DNA from: 2-02-FULL-55-14 sp964581115 | Lineage (GTDB): Bacteria > Bacteroidota > Ignavibacteria > UBA10030 | Length of the DNA stretch: 64,000 bases | Assembly: GCA_964581115.1 (NCBI GenBank) | Contig: CAZOMY010000008.1 | Span: 25,143-89,142, forward strand | Direction: 5' to 3' | Part shown: piece after piece, positions 25,634 to 31,770 of the stretch | How positions within the stretch are numbered: the first letter of the stretch is position 1 | Layout: every line of letters begins with the position of its first letter | Notes under the pieces: generated by a model | The model's input: the letters and a program-made list of their open reading frames with translations, nothing else | Told to the model about the DNA's origin: nothing | The model's database searches: none | Program-made: the position numbers and the translations under genes

Positions 25634-26038
25634 TCAGTGACGGCTGTGTCCATGGTCATGGAGGCGGTCGGTGCGGTCCGTGAGTGTTCCGGCGAGATAC
25701 CTGCTGACGGCAGACTCGACCTGGACCTCGTCGGTCACGATCATCTCGATGCCGGCCGCGCGCAGATCCTCGTAGGCTCGTCGACCCATGCCGCGGCTGA
25801 TCACAACCTGGCAGTCCTTCAGCGCCTCGGCGATGGCGGCGTGGCCATGCGTGGCGTGATGGTGGTCGTGGTGGTGGTCGGCGCCGGGTGCACGTTGAGC
25901 GTGAGGCGTAAAATCGTTCGTTCGTATTGTCCGCCGGGTCACTTGGCCGGATTCAAGTTCGATGATGGCAAAGGAGGGAGTGCGTCCAAAGTGGTGGAAA
26001 ATACGGACGCCATCCGCCGAGGCAATGGCGATTCGCAT
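25634..26038 (-). CDS. NifB/NifX-family dinitrogenase iron-molybdenum cofactor-like protein
   Basis: 134 residues from the ATG at 26038. The fold starts MRIAIASADG, followed by FHHFGRTPSFAIIELESG and later EALKDCQVVISRGMGRRAYEDLRAAGIEMIVTD, which matches the NifX/NafY FeMo-cofactor binding domain. A histidine-rich loop (DHHHDHHHATHGH) and a histidine-rich tail (RLHDHGHSRH) suggest metal binding. No nitrogenase genes are present, so it is one of the many non-nitrogenase members. It is 43 bp upstream of the exporter start and 100 bp downstream of the CGGC gene, which suggests a shared metal-related function. Confidence 0.87.
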   Translation of the reverse strand: MRIAIASADGVRIFHHFGRTPSFAIIELESGQVTRRTIRTNDFTPHAQRAPGADHHHDHHHATHGHAAIAEALKDCQVVISRGMGRRAYEDLRAAGIEMIVTDEVQVESAVSRYLAGTLTDRTDRLHDHGHSRH

Positions 26039-26137
26039 GGCAAAACCTCGCTGTGTCGTCGGTGAGATGCAGGTTCGTCCGGAAGGATGCGGTGTGATCC
26101 CTCCGGACACAAGACCGGTCGGCAGGTGCGCGGTCAG

Positions 26138-26578
26138 TCAGTTGTAAGTGCCGACGGTCCGTTCGCGCAGTTCTTCGATGACGGGCTTCCACTCCAGCGC
26201 CGACCAGGTGCCGAGCGCTTCGTGGATAACGCGGTACTTCTCGGGGATCGGGTGGGTGCCGATGACAACCTCGACGCCGTACGCCTTCTTGAGGTAATCG
26301 CGGAAATGGAAGATGTGCGGACAAGGGGGATATCCAACGACGAGCCCGGTGGCCAAATGGATCACCTCGGCGCCGTTCTTGATCATCTCGGCCGGTGCAT
26401 GCTCGACATTCCCCCCCGGGCATCCTTCGCACGTTGTGTATCCAACAACGTTGACGGGCCGGTCGACATATCGGGCAAAGCCCCCTTCGCGCTGTCGGAC
26501 GGAGCGGAAGCATTTGCCCCCGGCGCAACTGCGGTAGCGGTCGCAGATGATGATGCCGACATTGATAGGTTGGTCCAT
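26138..26578 (-). CDS. CGGC domain-containing protein
   Basis: 146 residues from the ATG at 26578. The N-terminus has VGIIICDRYRSCAGGKCFRSVRQREGGF. The core has VVGYTTCEGCPGGNVEHAPAEMIKNGAEVIHLATGLVVGYPPCPHI, with the CxxCPGGN motif and conserved cysteines that give the family its name. The end has GTHPIPEKY. Such proteins are predicted metal- or cluster-binding proteins, often in anaerobes and often near radical or metal genes. It lies between the YbaK-like and NifX-like genes on the same strand. Its exact function is unknown. Confidence 0.85.
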   Translation of the reverse strand: MDQPINVGIIICDRYRSCAGGKCFRSVRQREGGFARYVDRPVNVVGYTTCEGCPGGNVEHAPAEMIKNGAEVIHLATGLVVGYPPCPHIFHFRDYLKKAYGVEVVIGTHPIPEKYRVIHEALGTWSALEWKPVIEELRERTVGTYN

Positions 26579-26665
26579 GGTCGTTCCGATCGATCCTCTG
26601 GTGTGAGCGTACGTCGTCATCAGATGCCGCACGTCCGTCGGTGATGAACTTGGCGTCGGGACGGA

Positions 26666-27145
26666 CTACGCCGCCGGACGGCTGACGAAGGAGAACCGTA
26701 CGATGTGCGGTTTCGCGAGACGCACGTAATCTTCGTACGACATCTGTACGAGGTCGCGATGCGTGCCGGCGTTGAAGGCGATGTCCTTGTCTTCGGCCAG
26801 AGCCGCATCGACGTAGGTCTTCATGTCGTAGAAATGGCCGAAGGGGGGCATGGCGCCGAGCTCACAATCGGGGAACGCGTCGTTGAATTCCGATTCCGCT
26901 GCGATCTCAACGTCGCGACCTCCTGTTGCCTTCTTCAGAAGTGTGAAGTCGATCATCCGCGAACCGGGCAGAACGGCGAGGGCCATGGCGCCGTCCATCC
27001 AGAAGACCACGGTCTTGGCGATCTCACGTCCGGGAATGTGCGCACTCGCGGCGACCTCCTGCGCTGTGAAAGCCACCGAATGCGTCATGACCACATATTT
27101 GACCCGTTCGCCGTCGAGGTAATCCTGCAGTCGTTTGAGGATCAT
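26666..27145 (-). CDS. YbaK/aminoacyl-tRNA deacylase-like protein
   Basis: 159 residues forming a single YbaK/ProX editing domain. It opens LKRLQDYLDGERVKYVV and contains HSVAFTAQEVAASAHIPGREIAKTVVFW, with a core lysine. ALAVLPGSRMIDFTLLKKATG and LGAMPPFGHFYDMKTYVDAALAEDKDIAFNAGTHRDLVQMSYEDYVRLAKP follow, which contain the GxxPPFG substrate pocket and the GTH catalytic region. Such enzymes hydrolyse mischarged aminoacyl-tRNA in trans. It is first in the minus-strand metal cluster (26666 to 24563), but a functional link to metals is not evident. Confidence 0.85.
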   Translation of the reverse strand: MILKRLQDYLDGERVKYVVMTHSVAFTAQEVAASAHIPGREIAKTVVFWMDGAMALAVLPGSRMIDFTLLKKATGGRDVEIAAESEFNDAFPDCELGAMPPFGHFYDMKTYVDAALAEDKDIAFNAGTHRDLVQMSYEDYVRLAKPHIVRFSFVSRPAA

Positions 27146-27189
27146 GGCTGCCTCCTGGTCGGGTGATGTGCCAAACCCCCTTCAACGCA

Positions 27190-27231
27190 CCGACCCACAG
27201 CACGGGCTTACAGCCTCATGATGTGGGTCGG
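27190..27231. other. Long stem-loop, CCGACCCACA / TGTGGGTCGG
   Basis: Perfect 10-bp arms (27190-27199 and 27222-27231) lie between the YbaK-like start and the lipoprotein stop. They could be part of a 5' leader or a terminator. The rest of the 318-bp gap carries an AT-rich stretch and the family H repeat; no gene is visible. Confidence 0.45.
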
Positions 27232-27369
27232 GTCGAGAGCGTCATCGCGAACGTCACTCCGGGAGTCCGGACACGATGGTCTGCATTGCCGTACCAAATG
27301 TTGCCACGTCCGTAGAAAAAAGCAAGCGGGCCTGTCTCGAATATGAGAAGAGCTGGGGAAAAGGCGAGA

Positions 27370-27460
27370 ACGCTGATGAACACTGAAGGAAGGGATGACC
27401 GCTGATTGAATGATGGCGACAGAGTTCATCATTCTCCTCACCATCATCCGTGTTCGTGCG
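27370..27460. repeat. CTGATGAACACTGA-word inverted repeat (family H)
   Basis: CGCTGATGAACACTGAAGG and GACCGCTGATTGAATGATGG form the left side. AGAGTTCATCATTC and CACCATCATCCGTGTTCG form the inverted right side, ending near the lipoprotein stop codon at 27464. Confidence 0.65.
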
Positions 27461-27463
27461 CCG

Positions 27464-28045
27464 TCATTGTCTTATCAGAACTCCGAGCGAATCGAACCGC
27501 ACATGATCCCCCTTGTCGAAAGCGACCCCTTGGATCACCACGTCCTCCGACAGCTTTGCTTTGATCAGCCGGCCATTCGTGGCGAAGTGGACGCCCACGC
27601 CGCCGCCGAATGCGTCGCGCCAGAAACTGGCTCCCATGCAGGGAACCCCTTGAACCACTTGGTCTCCAGCCAACCATGCGAGACGCAGGCGGCCGCTGGG
27701 GTGAAACGCATTCATGTAGTCATGCCCATGACCTCGACACAGGATGCCCTCGAGAGGAGCATCATGCGCCAGAAAGGTCCAATTCAGCGTGCTGTCGGGT
27801 CGTAGGGTGATGCGCGAACCGGCCGGGAAGACATGGCCAAAGAGCGTATCTTCGCGCGCGAGGAAGGCCGTGTAGAGAGCCCCCCCTTCAAAGAAGGTGA
27901 CGTCGCCGGAGACGGAAAGCCCCTGGATCTCCACAGGAGTATCGATCTCCCTGGTGACGAGCGGACCAAGGTCCGGACGCCGGAAGCAGGATGAAACGAA
28001 CAGGGTCGCCAAAAGCAGGCCCGTCAAGAGAAATCGCTGGGTCAT
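27464..28045 (-). CDS. Hypothetical lipoprotein
   Basis: 193 residues. The signal peptide ends in a lipobox, LLLATLFVSSC, so Cys20 is probably lipidated. The mature part begins RRPDLGPLVTREIDTPVEIQGL. It then has repeated turn-rich segments (GSRITLRPDSTLNWTFLA, GRLRLAWLAGDQVVQGVPC, NGRLIKAKLSEDVVIQGVAF), each with G-x-L-x-x-x-x-L and VxQGxxF-like turns, suggestive of a short beta-solenoid or MORN-like beta repeat. I do not recognise a family. It is 22 bp downstream of the membrane-protein gene and shares its strand, which suggests one operon with the HTH regulator. Confidence 0.75.
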   Translation of the reverse strand: MTQRFLLTGLLLATLFVSSCFRRPDLGPLVTREIDTPVEIQGLSVSGDVTFFEGGALYTAFLAREDTLFGHVFPAGSRITLRPDSTLNWTFLAHDAPLEGILCRGHGHDYMNAFHPSGRLRLAWLAGDQVVQGVPCMGASFWRDAFGGGVGVHFATNGRLIKAKLSEDVVIQGVAFDKGDHVRFDSLGVLIRQ

Positions 28046-28067
28046 ACGGGCTCCCAGAATGGAGTGA

Positions 28068-28739
28068 TCAGGCCGTTGTCTCAGATTCTGTGGATGCGGA
28101 CTCCCGGCCGAAGAAGAGACAAGCCGACGCGATGAACAGCGGCACGACGATCAGCAGGAACGTCGGCAGCTGTCTCAACAGGTAGAGCTTGAAGAAGTAG
28201 ATGGCGAATGCGGCCGCCACGGCCGTGAGCAGGCCCGCCGCGCGCGGATACCGAATACCGGTCACCCCGACGGCGGCGAGGATCAGACCGGGGATCGAGT
28301 GCATCAGTCCGGCGAAGGTCAGACCCTCTTCGATCAGGCCGAAGAGGGTCATCAAGGCGGCGACAGACAGGACGATCGTGATGCCGATGGGGCGCCAGTC
28401 TCTGCCAAGCATGCGATTGGCCAGCGCTTTGGCCGCGATGCCGATGCAGAGGAGCGCGAAGTAGGCGTCGGCCGGTTCGCTGTTGATCTGGCGCTCGGCG
28501 GCGAGCACGATCAGGCCGGTGACGACGACCGTGAACGCGATGTGCCCCGAACGGTATTGGTCGGTGAGCTGTCGTTCATCGGCGTACCGACGTGCGAGAG
28601 CCAGCGCGTGCAGCGTTGGTCGGAGAAGATATGAGAACGGCATCAAGAGCAAAGCGATCTCGTGCACCGTTGCGGCGAGCACGAGCGAGAGAACGAAGAT
28701 GGCGCTGGCTGTCCAGAAGATAGGGTCGCGCTTAAGCAT
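28068..28739 (-). CDS. Hypothetical integral membrane protein, coupled to the HTH gene
   Basis: 223 residues from the ATG at 28739, which overlaps the end of the HTH gene by 8 bp. There are about seven hydrophobic helices (for example FWTASAIFVLSLVLAATV, IAFTVVVTGLIVLAA, IGITIVLSVAALMTLFGLI, LPTFLLIVVPLFIASACLF). No catalytic motif is visible. The arrangement of a small XRE-type regulator followed by an overlapping membrane protein is common; in such pairs the regulator usually controls the membrane gene. It may sense or modify the envelope. No family name can be given. Confidence 0.7.
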   Translation of the reverse strand: MLKRDPIFWTASAIFVLSLVLAATVHEIALLLMPFSYLLRPTLHALALARRYADERQLTDQYRSGHIAFTVVVTGLIVLAAERQINSEPADAYFALLCIGIAAKALANRMLGRDWRPIGITIVLSVAALMTLFGLIEEGLTFAGLMHSIPGLILAAVGVTGIRYPRAAGLLTAVAAAFAIYFFKLYLLRQLPTFLLIVVPLFIASACLFFGRESASTESETTA

Positions 28740-28941
28740 GGTCGCTCTCCTCGAGTTCGAACAGTAGTTCCACCGATGTCTCCAGTCGTTTCGCGAGCAA
28801 GAGAGCAAGTTTGACCGACGGATTGTAGTTGCCCCGTTCGATGGCGACGATCGTCTGACGCGAGACAGACACGAGGTCCGCGAGTTGCTGTTGGCTCATC
28901 TCGCCGCGCTCGAACCTGAATCGCCGAAGATTGGTCTTCAT
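28732..28941 (-). CDS. XRE/Cro-C1-type helix-turn-helix regulator
   Basis: 69 residues from the ATG at 28941, with AAGGAG 7 nt upstream (28949-28954). It reads NLRRFRFERGEMSQQQLADLV then SVSRQTIVAIERGNYNPSVKLALLLAKRLETSVELLFELEE, a complete HTH_3 domain and nothing else. The motif SRQTIVAIERGNYNPS is typical of small regulators of the YozG/PlcR-like kind. It is the first gene of the set and overlaps the membrane-protein gene by 8 bp, so the pair is translationally coupled. A palindrome overlapping its promoter is the likely operator. Confidence 0.92.
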   Translation of the reverse strand: MKTNLRRFRFERGEMSQQQLADLVSVSRQTIVAIERGNYNPSVKLALLLAKRLETSVELLFELEESDHA

Positions 28942-28968
28942 GAACTCGCTCCTTGAAGCATCAGGAAT

Positions 28969-28997
28969 AATGTAAATAATGTCATACATATGGTCAA
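28969..28997 (-). promoter_or_regulatory. Sigma70-like promoter of the HTH/membrane/lipoprotein operon
   Basis: On the minus strand TTGACC (28997-28992) and TACATT (28974-28969) are separated by 17 bp and lie 28 bp upstream of the HTH start. Confidence 0.6.
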
Positions 28998-29008
28998 GTT
29001 AATTTGAC
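28993..29008. promoter_or_regulatory. Palindromic operator candidate GTCAAgttaatTTGAC
   Basis: A perfect 5-bp inverted repeat with 6-bp spacer overlaps the -35 box of the HTH promoter, fitting autorepression. A TTGACA on the + strand (29004-29009) overlaps it and could serve the ferredoxin gene. Confidence 0.55.
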
Positions 29009-29192
29009 ATTCAACGGCGATTTTGGCCCCAATCCACCGGTTGCCTTCCCAAGTTTCGGAAGGGCTGATTGCCTCTCAGGTCGGGAAATTGATAATAGAG
29101 AGCGAAATCAACGCAGGAAAGGAAAATGGAAGAGCGGCATGGGAGTTGAAGTCCAAAACCTGCGAGTTCTTCAACCAACCCTGAGGACCCTC

Positions 29193-29429
29193 ATGGCACC
29201 GGCGACGCGCTTCGAAGAGAATGCACCCGGCAAGTACTACGTGACGTCCGACTGCGACGGATGCGGGATCTGCTTCTCGTACGCACTCCAGAATTTTATG
29301 TACAGCAACGACTCGTCGTACTACTACGTGCTCAACCAACCGGCCGACGAGAGGGAAGAGGCGGACGTCATTCGCGCGAAGGATGTCTGCCCGCAAGACT
29401 GCATCAAGGACGATGGGGTTGCGGCTTGA
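29193..29429 (+). CDS. Single-cluster [4Fe-4S]/[3Fe-4S] ferredoxin
   Basis: 78 residues from the ATG at 29193, with GAGGA 7 nt upstream. The cluster motif is SDCDGCGICFSYA, with a distant CPQDCIKDDG that supplies the fourth cysteine. The tyrosine-rich middle (SSYYYVLNQPADEREEADVIRAKDVC) resembles Bacillus/Thermotoga-type one-cluster ferredoxins with a disrupted second site. It carries electrons in the cytoplasm. It is isolated, with a terminator at 29501-29541, and lies divergent from the HTH operon. The ferredoxin-NADP reductase-like gene at 52372 could be a redox partner, but there is no direct evidence. Confidence 0.9.
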   Translation: MAPATRFEENAPGKYYVTSDCDGCGICFSYALQNFMYSNDSSYYYVLNQPADEREEADVIRAKDVCPQDCIKDDGVAA

Positions 29430-29432
29430 GGA

Positions 29433-29460
29433 AAACAGAGGCCAGAGGCCAGAGGTCAGT
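29433..29460. repeat. GAGGCCAGAGGCCAGAGGTC-word repeat (family J)
   Basis: Repeated GGCCAGAG words start right after the ferredoxin stop codon. Confidence 0.6.
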
Positions 29461-29500
29461 AACCGGACGCCTTAGCTCGCAGGCGACATGCTAAACACTG

Positions 29501-29541
29501 AAGGCCAGGGTCCCCCTGTGGGAATCCTGGCCTTGCTGTTT
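29501..29541. terminator. Intrinsic terminator after the ferredoxin gene
   Basis: AAGGCCAGG (29501-29509) pairs with CCTGGCCTT (29526-29534), followed by GCTGTTTGTT. Confidence 0.75.
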
Positions 29542-29572
29542 GTTCGATGAAGTTCCGAAGTTCGATGAGAAG

Positions 29573-30799
29573 TCACTTCATCAAGATCATTTTCCTGGTG
29601 GTCAACGTCCGGTGCCCGGATTCGGCGGCCGCGATGAGTGTGACAACATACACCCCTGAAGGATATCCGGATGCCTGCCACCTGAGCTCATAATGCCCCG
29701 TCGGTGACTCCCCCTCGGAGAGCACCGCGATCTCCCGTCCAAGAAGGTCATGCACGGATACCTTCGTCCATTCTCTCTCCGCCGTTCTTCCCGCACCATT
29801 TCCCGATACCCGATACCGAATCACCGTTTCTCCGTTGAACGGATTCGGAAAGTTCTGCAACAGTTCCCAACCGTCCGGTGCGTCCGTTGTCGTGACCGAC
29901 GTTGATGACGCCGCATCGCTCGCGAGCACCATGGCCAGCCCTGCCTTCGTGACCTCCGTCGCATACGCCATATCGAGGTACGTCGACGAATCGCGCGGTG
30001 AGTGGTAGTACGGACTGAAATCGCGCTCGATGTAGAACACGCATGGAATGCCGCGCGTGGCGAACGGCCAGCTGTCGCTGTGCGGCCGGTGCTGCGTCGT
30101 CGTAACGGGCGTGAGCGTGGTGTACAACGTGGCCGTTGACACCGCCCTGCCGGCCTCGGCAACGGCGTGGTCATAATAGACAATGTGCACGTCGCGATCG
30201 GTCGTATCCTGTCGTCGTGTACCGATCATGTCAAAATTCAGCATGAGCATCATCGACCTCTGGTCCGTCGGCACCCTCGAGGCGAACCATTCGCTACCAT
30301 GCAGGCCCAGTTCCTCGGCCGCGAAAGCGACGAACCGAAACGACCGCAACGGCTGATAGCTTCCAGCCAGTAAGGCACGTGCCATTTCCAGGATGGCGGC
30401 AGTACCCGACGCATTGTCGTCAGCGCCGGGGGCGAGCGTCGGGATGGACGACTGCGAATCGTAGTGCGCTCCGACGATGATGTCGCCCTTGGCCGGGTCG
30501 GAGCCGGCGATCGTGGCAACGACATTCCATTGCGGCAGGCCGCTCACGGAGAAGGTGTCGAAGGCTACGTCAGTGATTCCGATTGCGTAGAATTGTTGGA
30601 CGATCCAGGCCGCCACGGTGTCACGGTTCAGCTGTGCCGCATGCCGAGTCCCGAACGATTCGAGCCCTTTCAGGTAGGCCGTGTAGGTGGATTCCGAGAC
30701 GAATGTCAGACGGTGTGCGATCGGGTCGGAACCGGACTGGGCCCAAGCGGGAGAAGTGAAAAGTAAAATGTGAAAAGGAATAGATAGGCGGAGGCGCAT
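29573..30799 (-). CDS. Secreted M28 family peptidase with T9SS sorting domain
   Basis: 408 residues from the ATG at 30799. The signal peptide is LSIPFHILLFTSPAWA. The peptidase domain runs from about 30 to 310 and shows the M28 zinc ligands: VGAHYDSQSS (His), APGADDNASGTAAILEMARAL (bridging Asp), FAAEELGLHGSEWFAS (Glu pair), NFDMIG (Asp), and YYHSPRDSSTYLD (His). The C-terminal domain starts LLQNFPNPFNGETVIRYRV and ends GVYVVTLIAAAESGHRTLTTRKMIL, a T9SS type A sorting signal. It is an aminopeptidase-like enzyme sent through T9SS to the surface or medium. It is similar in domain order to peptidases that release amino acids from external protein. Confidence 0.92.
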   Translation of the reverse strand: MRLRLSIPFHILLFTSPAWAQSGSDPIAHRLTFVSESTYTAYLKGLESFGTRHAAQLNRDTVAAWIVQQFYAIGITDVAFDTFSVSGLPQWNVVATIAGSDPAKGDIIVGAHYDSQSSIPTLAPGADDNASGTAAILEMARALLAGSYQPLRSFRFVAFAAEELGLHGSEWFASRVPTDQRSMMLMLNFDMIGTRRQDTTDRDVHIVYYDHAVAEAGRAVSTATLYTTLTPVTTTQHRPHSDSWPFATRGIPCVFYIERDFSPYYHSPRDSSTYLDMAYATEVTKAGLAMVLASDAASSTSVTTTDAPDGWELLQNFPNPFNGETVIRYRVSGNGAGRTAEREWTKVSVHDLLGREIAVLSEGESPTGHYELRWQASGYPSGVYVVTLIAAAESGHRTLTTRKMILMK

Positions 30800-30880
30800 G
30801 GCGTACTCGTGGCGCAAGATACACGATTTCCGTCGAAAGAGAAGCGGTGCAGATCAACACGCGATTTGAAGGGCTTGCCC

Positions 30881-30929
30881 GTTTGGAGGTTTGTCTGGAG
30901 TCTGGAAGTCTGGCGTCTGGAATCTACGT
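30881..30929. repeat. TTTGGAGTCTGG-word repeat (family C)
   Basis: GTTTGGAGGTTTGTCTGGAG then GTCTGGAAGTCTGGCGTCTGG, ending beside the methyltransferase stop codon at 30931. Confidence 0.75.
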
Positions 30930-30930
30930 C

Positions 30931-31578
30931 TCATCTCCCATCGATCCGCCTCAGGACGAACATCGAGTTCGTGTCGAACGGCATAGGTCCGTCCACGATC
31001 CAGCCCGGAAAATGGCGAGTAAAGGCCTCCAGCGGTCGTCTGACGACACAAAACGACTCACGCCGGTAGGGTCCGAGAGGGGCGGAGATGATCATGACGC
31101 CCTCCGGGGCCAGAGCTAGCTTCAGGTTGCGGAGCGCGTAGCTGAACCGGTGCTCATCCACGATGTACTGCGCCACGTCGAGGAAGACGATCAGGTCATA
31201 TTTCCCCTCGATCAGCCGATCACTGATATCGACGACGCGGAATTCGAACCCCGGATACCGTTCCCGCAGTCCGTCGAACAGGGTGGGGACAATGTCGACG
31301 CCGGCATAGGTGCGGACCCCGGCCGCGCGGAGGATACCGGCATAGGACCCGGCGCCGCAACCGGCGTCGAGCACCCGGGCGGTTGGAAGGTGGATCTCGT
31401 GCTTTCGGCAGAGGCCAAGAACGAGGTCGCACCCGAGACGCAGGATGCGGAGATTCTCCTCCTCGCTCAGCGTGTCATCTCCGCTTCCCAGGAGGTCGAA
31501 TCCGTGTGCGGCAAGCCGTGCCTGCCAGTAATCGCGAGTGCGGTAGCCCGTGGGCGTGGCGTAGCGGCGTCGATCCAT
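30931..31578 (-). CDS. Class I SAM-dependent methyltransferase
   Basis: 215 residues. Motif I is ARVLDAGCGAGSYAGILRAAG, followed by AGVDIVPTLFDGLRERYPG, VVDISDRLIEGKYDLIVFLDVAQYI (motif II), and LAPEGVMIISAPLGPY (motif III). The N-terminal 65 residues (YWQARLAAHGFDLLGSGDDTLSEEENLRIL) form a helical lid similar to those of bacterial natural-product or lipid methyltransferases with a TRDYWQ-type start. The substrate is unknown. It lies between two T9SS-protein genes on the same strand and may be independent of them. Confidence 0.82.
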   Translation of the reverse strand: MDRRRYATPTGYRTRDYWQARLAAHGFDLLGSGDDTLSEEENLRILRLGCDLVLGLCRKHEIHLPTARVLDAGCGAGSYAGILRAAGVRTYAGVDIVPTLFDGLRERYPGFEFRVVDISDRLIEGKYDLIVFLDVAQYIVDEHRFSYALRNLKLALAPEGVMIISAPLGPYRRESFCVVRRPLEAFTRHFPGWIVDGPMPFDTNSMFVLRRIDGR

Positions 31579-31696
31579 CCAGGCCTGCCAGCGACAGCGG
31601 GCGATGGTCAGGGGGTAGCGGAGCGCCTTGCTGATCCTATGTGGTCGCTGCAGATCGATCGGCCCACCTCGCTGATGGCCAGCGATACGAAGGCGG

Positions 31697-31720
31697 AGCC
31701 CCCGATCTCCCAGAGGCCCC
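31697..31720. repeat. GCCCCCGATCTC...GAGGCCCC element, degenerate copy
   Basis: GCCCCCGATCTCCCAGAGGCCCC lies 3' of the beta-helix protein gene. It closely matches the better-paired hairpin at 36304-36325, which sits 3' of the HTCS gene. Confidence 0.5.
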
Positions 31721-31735
31721 GAGATGTTTCAGTCT

Positions 31736-31770
31736 CATTACTCACGACTGACGACTCGATACTGACTGTG
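31736..31770. repeat. CTCACGACTGACGACTCGATACTGACTG-word repeat (family K)
   Basis: A run of related ACTGAC/ACGACT words ends directly at the stop codon of the beta-helix protein gene (31771). Confidence 0.5.

Noticed and set aside
25634..26038. Part of a nitrogen-fixation cluster
   Set aside because: No nifHDK or nifB gene is present; the NifX-like domain is common in non-fixing bacteria.
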